From the NCBI RefSeq assembly GCF_014651115.1, contig NZ_BMWG01000016.1:51468-115467 (forward strand): 64,000 bases of DNA, given 5' to 3'. This document shows positions 1 to 9,197 of the stretch, in pieces (within the stretch, counting starts at the first letter, position 1; each line of letters begins with the position of its first letter). Position numbers and translations under genes: made by a program. The notes below the pieces were generated by a model. It made no database searches. It was not told the origin of the DNA and saw only the letters and a list, made by a program, of their open reading frames with translations. This DNA is from Streptomyces inusitatus (lineage in GTDB: Bacteria > Actinomycetota > Actinomycetes > Streptomycetales > Streptomycetaceae).

Positions 1-84
1 GGCGGGCGCCCGGAGGGGCCGGGGGGCGCCGCGCCCCCGTTCCCCCCGGCCCGCCCAGAGCCCGCGCGCCCCCGTAGAAGGGCA

Positions 85-116
85 GGGGGCCCCCCCCCCC
101 CCCCCGGGGGGGGGGG
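85..116. repeat. Homopolymer tract: G5, C16, G11
   Basis: A run of five G is followed by sixteen C (90-105) and eleven G (106-116). The C and G runs can pair into a perfect GC hairpin. It lies about 40 bases past the stop of the leftward protease gene, where a terminator would be expected, but there is no U tract. A run this pure is also a common site of sequencing or assembly error. The rest of bases 1-155 is GC-rich with no gene that I can support. Confidence 0.8.
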
Positions 117-155
117 CGCCGTTTCTCGTTCGCCGTCGCGCGGCGTCGCCGGGCT

Positions 156-1331
156 CTACCGTCCGGCGAACTTCTCGCTGACCGCCCGGTAGACCGCCTT
201 CGCCTCGTCGCCGAGCCTGGGGCCGGCCAGCCAGCCGGCGGCGAGGGGGCCGATCGAGGTGTTGGACACCAGGGCCGGTTCCCCGTCCCGGCCCTCGGCC
301 ACCCAGCCGCCGCCGGACGAACCGCCGGTCATGGTGCAGCCGATGCGGTACATCGTCGGCTCGTCCGCCTTCACCGAGAGCCGTCCCGGCCGGTCCGGGC
401 ACTGGAACATCCGCTCGCCGTCGAACGGCGCGGCGGCCGGGTAGCCGGTCGCCGTCATTTTCGCGATCTCCGAGACGGCCGGGGCCTCGAACTCGACCGG
501 CAGCGCGGAGCCCACGGTCTCCTCCAGCGAAGCGCCCGAGCGGCCCTTCTCCGGGGTGACGTGGATGACCGCGAAGTCGAAGGGAGCGCCCTGGCCGCCG
601 GTCTTGGCGCCCTGCGCGATCCACTGCTCGGAGGTCTTCACCCAGTCGCCCCACCACACCCCGTGCGGAGCGACTTCCGCCTTCGGCGTGCCCTGCAATT
701 CGGCGGTGGACCTGGCGTTGTCGTTGTACGAGGGGACGAAGGCGATGTTGCGGTACCAGCCGCCCTTCTTCCCGGCGTGGACACAGTGCCCCGCCGTCCA
801 CACCAGATTGGACTTGCCGGGGTTGGCCGGGTCCTGGACCACGGTCGCCGAGCAGACCATCGAACCCTCGGGGCCGTCGAAGAAGACCTTCCCGGCCTCG
901 GGGGCGTTCGCCCGGTAGGGGGCGCTCACCGTTCGCGCCTTCACAGGGGCGGGCGTGGGGTCGGTGACGCCGTCGTCGCCCGAGATGTCCTTGTCCACCG
1001 GCCGCTCCGGCGGGGTCTCCGCCTCACGCATCCGGTCCGGGTCCCACAGATCCTCGATGATCGGATTGACGAAGTCCTGGGCCTCGCGCAGCCAGGTGTC
1101 CTTGTCCCAGTTCTTCCACTCGCCGTTCCGCCACTTGTCGACGTCTATCCCGTGTTCCTTGAGCCTGTCCTTCAGCTCCTCCGGGATGGTGATCCTGTCC
1201 TCGCCGCCCCGGGAGGCCGAGGCGCTCGGCTTGTCGCCCGCGCTGTTCTCGCTCGGACCGCAGGCGGTGGCCGCCAGCGCGAGCACCGCGGCGATCGAGG
1301 CCGCCGTCATCGTCGGGCGAATGGGTCGCAT
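156..1331 (-). CDS. Secreted trypsin-like serine peptidase, probable lipoprotein
   Basis: A 391-residue protein of the chymotrypsin-fold serine peptidase type, expected outside the membrane. The ATG at 1331 follows a GGGGG ribosome site. It opens with a short hydrophobic signal ending in an Ala-Ala-Thr-Ala-Cys lipobox-like sequence (Cys about residue 24), so it may be lipid-anchored. A charged stretch follows (to about residue 110), then the peptidase domain. The triad is visible: His in TAGHC, Asp in FDFAVIHV and Ser in GGSSGGGW. Reading upstream past 1331 only adds Arg-rich sequence, so I rejected a longer start. The substrate is unknown. It diverges from the siderophore operon to its right. 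Confidence 0.85.
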   Translation of the reverse strand: MRPIRPTMTAASIAAVLALAATACGPSENSAGDKPSASASRGGEDRITIPEELKDRLKEHGIDVDKWRNGEWKNWDKDTWLREAQDFVNPIIEDLWDPDRMREAETPPERPVDKDISGDDGVTDPTPAPVKARTVSAPYRANAPEAGKVFFDGPEGSMVCSATVVQDPANPGKSNLVWTAGHCVHAGKKGGWYRNIAFVPSYNDNARSTAELQGTPKAEVAPHGVWWGDWVKTSEQWIAQGAKTGGQGAPFDFAVIHVTPEKGRSGASLEETVGSALPVEFEAPAVSEIAKMTATGYPAAAPFDGERMFQCPDRPGRLSVKADEPTMYRIGCTMTGGSSGGGWVAEGRDGEPALVSNTSIGPLAAGWLAGPRLGDEAKAVYRAVSEKFAGR

Positions 1332-1662
1332 GTCGTGAATCCCCCTGGGAGTTTCATAGGTTTCCGTGCCGCTGAACCGCGGTACCGGGCTTCCCCGGTA
1401 CCGCCGCGAACCCCGCGCACAGCGGCGTCCGCTCATGACACGGCCCCAGGATGCCGGTGCCGATGGGGACGGCACCCGGCGGGTCCATGGTTCCGCTGCC
1501 GCAAGGATCTTCGGGCTGCCCGTGATCCGGGGCCCGCCGCGTCGTTGGTACGGACGGGGAACACGGGAGGCGCGCCCCGGCGTGAGCGGGCCCCGGACGT
1601 ATCCCTGTGACGCCGGACGTGCCCGTGTCGGCGCGACAGTGACCGCTGGAGGACCGACAGCC
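1332..1662. other. Divergent intergenic region: protease / siderophore operon
   Basis: This 331-base gap must hold the promoters of both flanking genes. I searched it for a DmdR/IdeR iron box (TTAGGTTAGGCTAACCTAA-like) and saw none. The only strong structure is the inverted repeat at 1379-1404. Confidence 0.6.
1379..1404. repeat. Perfect 11-bp inverted repeat
   Basis: GCGGTACCGGG (1379-1389) and CCCGGTACCGC (1394-1404) are perfect complements around a 4-base loop. It sits about 50 bases upstream of the protease start and 260 upstream of the aminotransferase. It could be an operator or an mRNA hairpin in the protease leader; nothing in the sequence decides between them. Confidence 0.6.
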
Positions 1663-3048
1663 GTGGCCCTGACCCAACCCGCTTCCGCGCCGTCGGCCGG
1701 ACACGAGGGGATTCTGCGCCGGCAGTCGCTGCGCGAGCCCTCGGCGCGCACCTACGCCCGATCGCTGCCCATCGTGCCCGTGCGGGCGCGGGGGCTCACC
1801 ATCGAGGGCGCGGACGGCCGCCGCTATCTGGACTGTCTCTCCGGGGCGGGCGCCCTGGCGCTCGGGCACAACCACCCCGTGGTCCTCGAAGCGGTCAGGA
1901 AGGTCATCGACTCAGGGGCCCCGCTGCACGCGCCCGATCTCGCCACACCGGTCAAGGACGCCTTCACCACCGAGCTGTACGCCACCCTCCCGCGCGAGTT
2001 CGCCGACGACGCGCGGATCCGGTTCTGCGGGCCCGCCGGCGCCGACGCGGTCGCAGCGGCGATCGAACTCGTCCGCGCGGCGACCGGCCGCGACGGTCTG
2101 TTCGCCTTCACCGGCGCGTTCACCGGCGCGCACCGCGGCACGACGGCCGGAGCGCCGGAAGCCCTCGGCGGGGCGACCGGGGGCCGGATCACCCGGCTGC
2201 CCTTCCCGCAGAGCTACCGCTGCCCCTTCGGCGTCGGCGGGGAGCGCGGCGCGGAACTGGGCGCGCGGTGGACCGAGAGCCTGCTCGACGACCCCGGCAG
2301 CGGGGTGCCCGCACCGGCCGGGATGATCGTGGAACCCGTGCAGGGGGAAGGCGGTGTGTTCCCCGCCCCCGACCTCTGGATGCGCAGGATACGGAAGATC
2401 ACCGAGGCTCGTTCGATCCCTCTGGTCGCCGACGAGGTGTGGACGGGCGTCGGGCGGACCGGAGCCTTCTGGGCCGTGGAGCACAGCGGTGTCGTGCCCG
2501 ATGTGATGGTCCTCTCCAAGGCGATCGGCGGTTCCCTCCCGCTGGCCGTGATCGTCTACCGCTCCGCGCTCGACGGCCGGAGGCCGGACACCGGCCCGGG
2601 CGCCTGCCGCGGCAATCAGCTCGCCATGGCGGCGGGCGCGGCCACGCTCGCCTTCGTCCGCGAGAACGGGCTCGCCGCCCGCGCGGCGGCTCTCGGCGAC
2701 CGGATGCTCGGACGGCTGCGGGAACTGGCCGCCGCCCATCCCCGCGTCGGCGAGGTGCGGGGCCGGGGCCTGATGATCGGCGTCGAGCTCGTGGACCCCG
2801 ACGCCACGGCCGCCGATGCCCCGACCCCGCCGCCCGCCCCCGAACTCGCCCTCGCCGTCCGGCAGGAGTGCCTGGAGCGGGGGCTCATCATCGAACTGGG
2901 CGGCCGTCACTCGGCCGTCGTACGCCTTCTGCCCCCGCTCACGCTCACCGACGAACAGGCCGTGGCCGTCCTGGACCGCTTCGCCGACGCGCTGGAGGCG
3001 GCGGAGCGCACCCAGCGCACCACCCGCCGTCCCGAGGCTCCGCGGTGA
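1663..3048 (+). CDS. Class III PLP aminotransferase, siderophore operon (diaminobutyrate-2-oxoglutarate type)
   Basis: A 461-residue PLP-dependent aminotransferase of the acetylornithine/diaminobutyrate class. The GTG at 1663 follows GGAGGA (1648-1653). It shows the class III landmarks: a glycine-rich cofactor region (SGAGALALGHNHP near residue 60), a GMIVEPVQGEGG segment, VADEVWTGVGRTG, and the PLP lysine in LSKAIGG. It probably makes the diamine building block for the IucA/IucC synthetase, whose GTG overlaps its stop codon (GTGA). From memory the trio matches SCO5799-5801. The exact diamine (diaminobutyrate, diaminopropionate or other) cannot be read from sequence. Confidence 0.85.
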   Translation: MALTQPASAPSAGHEGILRRQSLREPSARTYARSLPIVPVRARGLTIEGADGRRYLDCLSGAGALALGHNHPVVLEAVRKVIDSGAPLHAPDLATPVKDAFTTELYATLPREFADDARIRFCGPAGADAVAAAIELVRAATGRDGLFAFTGAFTGAHRGTTAGAPEALGGATGGRITRLPFPQSYRCPFGVGGERGAELGARWTESLLDDPGSGVPAPAGMIVEPVQGEGGVFPAPDLWMRRIRKITEARSIPLVADEVWTGVGRTGAFWAVEHSGVVPDVMVLSKAIGGSLPLAVIVYRSALDGRRPDTGPGACRGNQLAMAAGAATLAFVRENGLAARAAALGDRMLGRLRELAAAHPRVGEVRGRGLMIGVELVDPDATAADAPTPPPAPELALAVRQECLERGLIIELGGRHSAVVRLLPPLTLTDEQAVAVLDRFADALEAAERTQRTTRRPEAPR

Positions 3049-4847
3049 GCGCCGCCCCCACGCCCCTCGCGTCCCGTGCCCCCGTGCCCCCGCCTCTCAC
3101 GGTCCGCCCCGGCGCCGACCCCCTCGACGATCCGGACCCCCGGCGGGCCGCCGACGCGGCGGGGGTCGAGAATCTGCTGCGCTGCTGGGTCCGGGAACAC
3201 GACATCGCCCGGCCCGCCGGACCCGTCCTGCGCATCCCCCTGCCCGCCACCGGCACCGCCCTCCTGGTCCCCGTCCGCTACTGGTCACCGAGCGGAACCC
3301 ACCGCTTCGCCGCGCCCGTCCCGGAGGGAGCGCCCCCCGGCGCGCCCGCTGTCGACGCGGTGACGCTCGCGGCCCTCCTCGGCCGGGAAGCGGGCTCTGC
3401 CGAGGGGAGCGACCTGGTGGAGCGGGTCGCGGGCTCGGTGCGCCACACCGCCGTCTTCATCGCGGAACGCCGGGCTCGTCCCGCCCCGGCCCCCGGCACG
3501 GGCCTCTTCCACGCCGGGGAGCAGTCCCTGATCCTCGGGCACCCGCTGCACCCCACCCCCAAGAGCCGTGACGGGCTCTCCGACGCCGAGACGCTGCGGT
3601 ACTCGCCCGAGTCGCGCGGCTCCTTCCCCCTGCACTGGATGGCCGTCCACCGGTCCGTGGCCACCGGTGACTCCGCCTGGACCGAACAGCGGCGGCCCCT
3701 GACGGCGGAGCGGCTCACCGCCCGGCTCGGCGAAGGCCTCCCGCTGCCCGAAGACACCGTCGCCCTCCCCCTGCACCCCTGGCAGGCCCGCGAGCTCGTC
3801 CGGCGCCCCGATGTCGTCTCCCTTCTCGACGACGGCCTGCTGCACGATCTCGGCCCCCACGGCGCGGCCTGGCACCCGACGTCGTCCGTCCGGACCGTGC
3901 ACCGCCCCGGCACCCCGGTCATGCTGAAGCTCTCCCTCGGTCTTCGCATCACCAACTCCCGCCGGGAGAACCTCCACAAGGAACTCCACCGGGGCGTCGA
4001 GGTCCACCGGCTCCTCCTCACCGGCCTCGCCGCCCGGTGGCGGGCCGCCCACCCGGGCTTCGACATCGTGCGCGACCCCGCCTGGCTCGCCGTCACCACC
4101 GCCCGCATCGACCCGGCGCACGGCGGCCCCGTCCCCGGATTCGACGTCCTGATGCGGCACCAGCCCTTCGCCCCCCGGGACGACGTCGTCTGCGTCGCCG
4201 CGCTCACCGCCCTCCGCCCCTGGCCCGGCGACACCGGCATGCGCTCCCGGCTCGCCGACATCGTCGCCCGGCTGACCGCCGTCGGCGGCCGACGCGCCGA
4301 CGTGGTCGCCACCGAGTGGTTCCTGCGCTATCTCGACCAGGTGGTCCGCCCGGTGCTCTGGCTGGACGGCGCTGCGGGCATCGCCCTCGAAGCGCACCAG
4401 CAGAACACCCTGGTCGTCCTCGACGCCGAAGGCTGGCCCGCCGGTGGCCGCTACCGCGACAACCAGGGCTACTACTTCCGCGAGTCCCGCCGCGCCGAAC
4501 TCGAACACCGCCTTCCCGGCATCGGCTCGCTCAGTGACACCTTCGTCTCCGACGAGGTCACCGACGAGCGCTTCGCCTACTACCTCGGCATCAACAACGT
4601 CCTCGGACTGATCGGGGCCCTCGGCTCGCAGCGCCTGGCCGACGAGGACGTCCTCATCGCCGCCTTCCGCCGCTTCCTCGCCTCCGCCACCGCCCTCGGC
4701 TCCCCCCTGCCGTCACAACTCCTCGACGCCCGCACCCTCCGTACCAAGGCCAATCTGCTCACCCGCGCACACGGTCTCGACGAACTCGTCGGCCCGGTCG
4801 CCGACCAGTCCGTCTACGCCGCCCTCACCAACCCCCTCCACCGCTGA
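3045..4847 (+). CDS. IucA/IucC family NRPS-independent siderophore synthetase
   Basis: A 600-residue synthetase, normal length for the family, which condenses a carboxylate such as citrate or succinate with an amine or hydroxylamine using ATP. The GTG start overlaps the aminotransferase stop by GTGA, so the two are translationally coupled. Family signatures are present in order: HPLHPTPKSRDG near residue 170, LPLHPWQ near residue 245, KLSLGLRITNSRREN near residue 295, EAHQQNTLV near residue 450, and the DNQGYYFRES block just after it. The product is a cytoplasmic hydroxamate or carboxylate siderophore; no hydroxylase gene lies in the operon, which leaves the product class open. Confidence 0.92.
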   Translation: MSAAPTPLASRAPVPPPLTVRPGADPLDDPDPRRAADAAGVENLLRCWVREHDIARPAGPVLRIPLPATGTALLVPVRYWSPSGTHRFAAPVPEGAPPGAPAVDAVTLAALLGREAGSAEGSDLVERVAGSVRHTAVFIAERRARPAPAPGTGLFHAGEQSLILGHPLHPTPKSRDGLSDAETLRYSPESRGSFPLHWMAVHRSVATGDSAWTEQRRPLTAERLTARLGEGLPLPEDTVALPLHPWQARELVRRPDVVSLLDDGLLHDLGPHGAAWHPTSSVRTVHRPGTPVMLKLSLGLRITNSRRENLHKELHRGVEVHRLLLTGLAARWRAAHPGFDIVRDPAWLAVTTARIDPAHGGPVPGFDVLMRHQPFAPRDDVVCVAALTALRPWPGDTGMRSRLADIVARLTAVGGRRADVVATEWFLRYLDQVVRPVLWLDGAAGIALEAHQQNTLVVLDAEGWPAGGRYRDNQGYYFRESRRAELEHRLPGIGSLSDTFVSDEVTDERFAYYLGINNVLGLIGALGSQRLADEDVLIAAFRRFLASATALGSPLPSQLLDARTLRTKANLLTRAHGLDELVGPVADQSVYAALTNPLHR

Positions 4848-4952
4848 ACCGCCCCCTCCGCCCGTTCCCCCCATTCCTGCGTCTCCCCGCCGCCCTGTGC
4901 GAATGTCCCCCTGTCCGAGCAGCACCGACCGAACTGTGAGAGGAGCGCCACC

Positions 4953-5702
4953 GTGCCTCCCACCGATGCGAGAACCGGCACCGATCCCCTCGCCCCCCGG
5001 CTCGCCGGGGGCGCGGAGCACCCCCCGGGCGAAGGCGTCGAGGACACCCTGGAGCTACGGATCCCGGACGAGCTGCTCACCCTGTTCAAAGAGGCCGACC
5101 AGCTCCGGCGCGCGGACGGCGGGGCCGGCGGTCCGCTGCTCGACAACCTCGCCGCGTGGGGGCCGACCGTCACATCGGAAGGCACCTTCCAGCTCGTCCC
5201 CGCGAGCGTCGACCGTGATCTCGCACTGATCAGCCACTGGATGAACGACCCCGCCGTCGCCCCGTTCTGGGAGCTGGCGGGCCCCGACTCCGTCACCGCC
5301 GACCATCTGCGCGCCCACCTCGACGGGGACGGCCGCAGCGTCCCCTGTCTCGGCGTGCTCGACTCCGTACCCATGAGCTACTTCGAGATCTACCGCGCCG
5401 ATCTCGACCCGCTGGCACGCCACTACCCCGCCCGCCCCCACGACACGGGCATCCACGTCCTGATCGGCACCGTCGCCGACCGGGGGCGAGGCCTCGGCTC
5501 CACCTTGCTCAGAGCCGTCGCCGATCTTGTGCTGGACAACCGTCCGCGATGTTCGCGCGTCATCGCGGAACCCGATCTGCGGAACACGCCCTCCGTCTCC
5601 GCCTTCCTCAGCGGGGGTTTCCGCTTCTACTCCGAAGCCGATCTTCCCGGGAAGCGCGCCGCTCTGATGGTCCGCGACCGGGCGCTTCGAAGCGTGCTGT
5701 GA
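4953..5702 (+). CDS. Siderophore-type GNAT N-acyltransferase (IucB/MbtK-like)
   Basis: A 249-residue acyltransferase. The GTG at 4953 follows GAGAGGAG (4938-4945). The C-terminal 160 residues match the siderophore acetyltransferase family that acylates lysine or related amines: SHWMNDPAVAPFWE, the strand MSYFEIYRADLD, an acyl-CoA loop (DRGRGLGSTLLRA) and RVIAEPDLRN. The first 80 residues are a low-similarity extension. It lies 105 bases behind the IucA/IucC gene, in the same direction, and most likely supplies the acyl group for the siderophore. Confidence 0.85.
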   Translation: MPPTDARTGTDPLAPRLAGGAEHPPGEGVEDTLELRIPDELLTLFKEADQLRRADGGAGGPLLDNLAAWGPTVTSEGTFQLVPASVDRDLALISHWMNDPAVAPFWELAGPDSVTADHLRAHLDGDGRSVPCLGVLDSVPMSYFEIYRADLDPLARHYPARPHDTGIHVLIGTVADRGRGLGSTLLRAVADLVLDNRPRCSRVIAEPDLRNTPSVSAFLSGGFRFYSEADLPGKRAALMVRDRALRSVL

Positions 5703-5782
5703 ATGACACCGCCGACGAAGCGCGCGGGTCACGGCCCGACCGCATTCTGGCGGGATCGGATCGGGATGTCAGAGGGGAGCCG

Positions 5783-5788
5783 TAGGGT
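5783..5788 (+). promoter_or_regulatory. -10 element TAGGGT of a probable leaderless dinG transcript
   Basis: TAGGGT fits the Streptomyces -10 pattern TANNNT and lies nine bases before the dinG ATG. There is no good ribosome site in between, so transcription probably begins at or next to the start codon. Confidence 0.55.
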
Positions 5789-5797
5789 GGTCCGCCT

Positions 5798-7768
5798 ATG
5801 ACGAAGCCATCCCTCCCCGAACTCCTCCATGCCGCCGTCACCGCCGTCGGCGGCATGGAAAGGCCTGGTCAGATCGCCATGGCCGAAGCCGTCGCCGAGG
5901 CTGTCGACGACGGTTCGCACCTTCTCGTCCAGGCCGGCACCGGCACCGGAAAGTCCCTCGGCTATCTCGTGCCCTCGGTGGCCCACGGCGAGCGGGTCGT
6001 CATCGCCACGGCGACGCTCGCCCTCCAGCGCCAGCTCGTCGAGCGTGATCTGCCCCGCACGGTCGACGCGCTGCATCCGCTGCTGCGCCGCCGTCCGGAG
6101 TTCGCGATGCTCAAGGGGCGCTCGAACTACCTGTGCCTCCACCGTCTGCACGAAGGAGTGCCGCAGGACGAGGAGGACGGCCTCTTCGACCCGTTCGAGG
6201 CGGCCGCCCCGAGCAGCAAACTCGGCCAGGATCTGCTGCGGATGCGGGACTGGGCCGACGAGACGGAGACGGGCGATCGCGACGCGCTGACACCCGGCGT
6301 CTCCGACCGGGCGTGGGCACAGGTCTCGGTCTCCTCCCGGGAGTGCCTGAGCGCGAGCAAGTGCGCGTACGGCGCGGAGTGCTTCGCCGAGATGGCCAGG
6401 GAGCGGGCCAAGCTCTCCGACGTGGTCGTCACCAACCACGCGCTGCTCGCCATCGACGCGATCGAGGGGGCGCCGGTTCTGCCGCCCCATGAGGTCCTGG
6501 TCATCGACGAGGCTCATGAGCTGGTCTCCCGGGTCACCGGCGCGGCCACCGGAGAGCTCACTCCCGGCCAGGTCAACCGTGCGGTGCGCCGGGCGGCCAA
6601 GCTCCTCGACGAGAAGTCGGCGGACTCGCTCCAGACCGCCGCCGAGACATTCGAGCGGCTGATGGAGCTGGCCCTCCCCGGCAGGCTGGAGGAGATCCCG
6701 GAGGATCTCGGCTACGCGCTCCAGATCCTGCGCGACGCCGCGCGCACCGCGATCTCGGGCCTGGGTTCGAGCCGGGACAAGTCCCTCCAGGACGAGGACG
6801 CCGTCCGCAAGCAGGCCCTGGCCTCGGTGGAGAACATCCATGACGTGGCCGAGCGCATCGTCCAGGGCTCGGAGTACGACGTCGTCTGGTACGAGCGCCA
6901 CGACCGCTTCGGGGCCTCGCTGCGGGTCGCGCCGATGAATGTGTCGGGGCTGCTCCGGGAGAAGCTGTTCACCGACCGTTCGGTGGTGCTGACCTCCGCG
7001 ACACTGAAGCTCGGCGGTGATTTCAACGGGGTGGGCGCGTCTCTGGGGCTCTCCCCCGAGGGGACCGAGGGCGATGATGTTCCCCAGTGGAAGGGCCTGG
7101 ATGTCGGCTCGCCCTTCGACTATCCGAAGCAGGGCATTCTGTATGTCGCCCGCCATCTGGCGACCCCGGGCCGGGAGGGTTCCCGCGGCGACATGATGGA
7201 CGAGCTCGCGGAGCTGGTGGAGGCGGCCGGCGGCCGTACGCTCGGGCTGTTCTCCTCGATGCGCGCGGCGCAGGCGGCGGCCGAGGAGCTGCGCGGCCGG
7301 CTGGGGAACCGGATTCTGCTTCAGGGCGAGGAGACGCTCGGGGAGCTGATCAAGAATTTCGCGGCCGATCCCGAGACCTGTCTCTTCGGCACGCTCTCGC
7401 TCTGGCAGGGGGTGGATGTGCCGGGCCCGAGCTGTCAGCTGGTGGTGATGGACCGGATTCCGTTCCCCCGGCCCGACGACCCTCTGATGAGCGCCCGGCA
7501 GAAGGCGGTGGAGGAGGCGGGTGGCAATGGCTTCATGGCGGTCGCCGCGACGCATGCCGCGCTGCTGATGGCGCAGGGAGCGGGCCGTCTGGTCCGTGCG
7601 ACGGGGGACCGGGGTGTGGTGGCGGTGCTGGATCCCCGGCTCGCCAACGCGCGGTACGGCAGCTTTCTGCGGGCTTCCCTGCCCGACTTCTGGTACACGA
7701 CGGACCGGAATCAGGTGCGCCGTTCGCTGGCCGCCATTGACGCCACCGCGAAGGCGGACGGTTCGTAG
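5798..7768 (+). CDS. dinG: DinG/XPD-family ATP-dependent DNA helicase
   Basis: A 656-residue superfamily 2 helicase of the iron-sulfur DinG/XPD group, acting 5' to 3' on damaged or structured DNA. It has Walker A in QAGTGTGKSLGYL near residue 50, four spaced cysteines for a 4Fe-4S cluster between about residues 110 and 190 (YLCLH, then REC, SKC and AEC), the DEAH box in VIDEAHEL near residue 235, and C-terminal motifs ending in GAGRLVR. It is convergent with lexA, which fits a DNA-repair neighbourhood, but I see no LexA box in front of it. Confidence 0.92.
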   Translation: MTKPSLPELLHAAVTAVGGMERPGQIAMAEAVAEAVDDGSHLLVQAGTGTGKSLGYLVPSVAHGERVVIATATLALQRQLVERDLPRTVDALHPLLRRRPEFAMLKGRSNYLCLHRLHEGVPQDEEDGLFDPFEAAAPSSKLGQDLLRMRDWADETETGDRDALTPGVSDRAWAQVSVSSRECLSASKCAYGAECFAEMARERAKLSDVVVTNHALLAIDAIEGAPVLPPHEVLVIDEAHELVSRVTGAATGELTPGQVNRAVRRAAKLLDEKSADSLQTAAETFERLMELALPGRLEEIPEDLGYALQILRDAARTAISGLGSSRDKSLQDEDAVRKQALASVENIHDVAERIVQGSEYDVVWYERHDRFGASLRVAPMNVSGLLREKLFTDRSVVLTSATLKLGGDFNGVGASLGLSPEGTEGDDVPQWKGLDVGSPFDYPKQGILYVARHLATPGREGSRGDMMDELAELVEAAGGRTLGLFSSMRAAQAAAEELRGRLGNRILLQGEETLGELIKNFAADPETCLFGTLSLWQGVDVPGPSCQLVVMDRIPFPRPDDPLMSARQKAVEEAGGNGFMAVAATHAALLMAQGAGRLVRATGDRGVVAVLDPRLANARYGSFLRASLPDFWYTTDRNQVRRSLAAIDATAKADGS

Positions 7769-7772
7769 CAGG

Positions 7773-7800
7773 CTGCCCGGCGGGCCGGGTAGCCGGGCAG
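7773..7800 (+). terminator. Hairpin terminator of dinG
   Basis: CTGCCCGGC (7773-7781) pairs perfectly with GCCGGGCAG (7792-7800), five bases past the dinG stop. There is no U tract, as is usual in Streptomyces. Confidence 0.6.
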
Positions 7801-7844
7801 GCGGTGCCGGTGGGCTGGGTGTGGGGCTCTGTGTGGACGCGGCA

Positions 7845-7879
7845 GGGCCCCGGGACCGGCGCAGTGGGTCCCGGGGCCC
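7845..7879 (-). terminator. Hairpin terminator of lexA
   Basis: GGGCCCCGGGACC (7845-7857) and GGTCCCGGGGCCC (7867-7879) form a perfect 13-bp stem with a 9-base loop, about 20 bases beyond the lexA stop on the minus strand. Confidence 0.7.
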
Positions 7880-7899
7880 GGTCAGGGGCGGCGGATGTC

Positions 7900-8694
7900 T
7901 CAGACCCGCCGCAGCACCGCCACCACTTTGCCGAGGATGGTGGCCTCGTCGCCGGGGATCGGCTGGTAGGCCGCGTTGTGCGGGAGCAGCCAGACGTGTC
8001 CGCTCTCGCGCTTGAAGCGTTTGACGGTGGCTTCGCCGTCGAGCATGGCGGCGACGATGTCGCCGTTCTCCGCGACGGGCTGGCGGCGGACGGTGACCCA
8101 GTCGCCGTCGCAGATGGCTGCTTCGATCATTGAGTCGCCGACGACTTTGAGGACGAACAGCTCGCCGTCGCCGACGAGCTGCCGGGGGAGTGGGAAGACG
8201 TCTTCGACGGATTCCTCGGCGAGGATGGGTCCGCCTGCCGCGATCCGGCCGACCAGCGGCACATAGGAGGCGGCGGGCTTGCCCGTGGTGTCGGTGGGCT
8301 GGGTGCTGGGCTGGTCGGAGCCGCGCACCTCGTAGGCGCGGGGGCGGTGCGGGTCTCGCCGCAGGAAGCCCTTGCGTTCGAGGGCCATCAGCTGATGGGC
8401 GACGGACGAGGTGCTGGAGAGTCCCACGGCCTGGCCGATCTCCCGCATGGACGGCGGGTAGCCTCGGCGCTGCACTGAGTCACGGATCACCTCGATGACG
8501 CGCCGCTGCCGATCCGTGAGTCCGGAGCTGTCCGCCCTGATTCCCGGGGGTCGCCCGGGCAGAGAACGCGCGGCCCTGGAAGGGTCTGCCCCCTCGGGGC
8601 TCGTGGCTGCGTCTGTCATGGCATGCATCGGCTCGAATCGGTTCTGGGAGCGGTCCTGGGCAGTGATGGCGGCACTGTCAGCGGTGGTGGTCAC
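7900..8694 (-). CDS. lexA: LexA, SOS repressor
   Basis: A 264-residue repressor of the SOS response. The N-terminal winged helix (about residues 55-125, with LTDRQRRVIEVI and SMREIGQAVGLSS) binds the LexA box. The C-terminal S24 peptidase domain has the Ala153-Gly154 self-cleavage site and the Ser188/Lys225 pair in GDSM and ATVKRF. The chosen GTG at 8694 follows GAGAGGGG; an internal start at the Met-His-Ala-Met segment (about residue 23) would give a length nearer to other actinobacterial LexA proteins. The gene is autoregulated, judging by the box at 8757-8770. Confidence 0.95.
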   Translation of the reverse strand: MTTTADSAAITAQDRSQNRFEPMHAMTDAATSPEGADPSRAARSLPGRPPGIRADSSGLTDRQRRVIEVIRDSVQRRGYPPSMREIGQAVGLSSTSSVAHQLMALERKGFLRRDPHRPRAYEVRGSDQPSTQPTDTTGKPAASYVPLVGRIAAGGPILAEESVEDVFPLPRQLVGDGELFVLKVVGDSMIEAAICDGDWVTVRRQPVAENGDIVAAMLDGEATVKRFKRESGHVWLLPHNAAYQPIPGDEATILGKVVAVLRRV

Positions 8695-8756
8695 GTCGGC
8701 CCCTCTCGAATGGTCTCCCTAGCTGGACAACGGTAGTTGGTTTCGAAAGGTTGCGC

Positions 8757-8770
8757 CAAACACACGTTCG
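8757..8770 (-). promoter_or_regulatory. LexA box
   Basis: On the minus strand this reads CGAACGTGTGTTTG, matching the Gram-positive SOS box CGAACNNNNGTTYG at every defined position. It lies about 63 bases before the lexA start, as expected for autorepression. Confidence 0.85.
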
Positions 8771-8890
8771 AGTGAAAAATTGTGGATTGCTTTACGTGTG
8801 CAGGTGATTGGGTGTATGTGCGACTACTCCGCACCGGCGGGCAATGGGCTCCGCAATCGCCGAACGATACGGCCGGGTAATACCGCTCGC

Positions 8891-8912
8891 CGACGGTAAG
8901 TCGACGGTAAGT
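8891..8912. repeat. Tandem 11-bp direct repeat
   Basis: CGACGGTAAGT occurs twice back to back (8891-8901 and 8902-8912) in the middle of the lexA/nrdR gap. The function is unknown; it could be a regulator site. Confidence 0.6.
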
Positions 8913-9197
8913 GGATTTGGCTCATTACGGTAGCGTTACCCGCCGATTCGGTTGTCGGGGGGTGGTTCCAGTCTCGCATTCGGAGGGCCGGAAAGCCGTC
9001 GGCCGGACCCGGAATGTCGCACGCCGGATCCTTCCCGTACGCTCGTTCCCGGCCGCCCCGCCTCCTCCTCGCGCCCACCGCCGGACCTCCGTCCGGCGTC
9101 GGTCCGGACCGTTCCGTGCCGTGGCGTCACCGGGCGTACGCCCTCCGCGATCATCGCTTGTCACGCGACACGCGCCGGGGGAGTGAAACGCGGTCAA

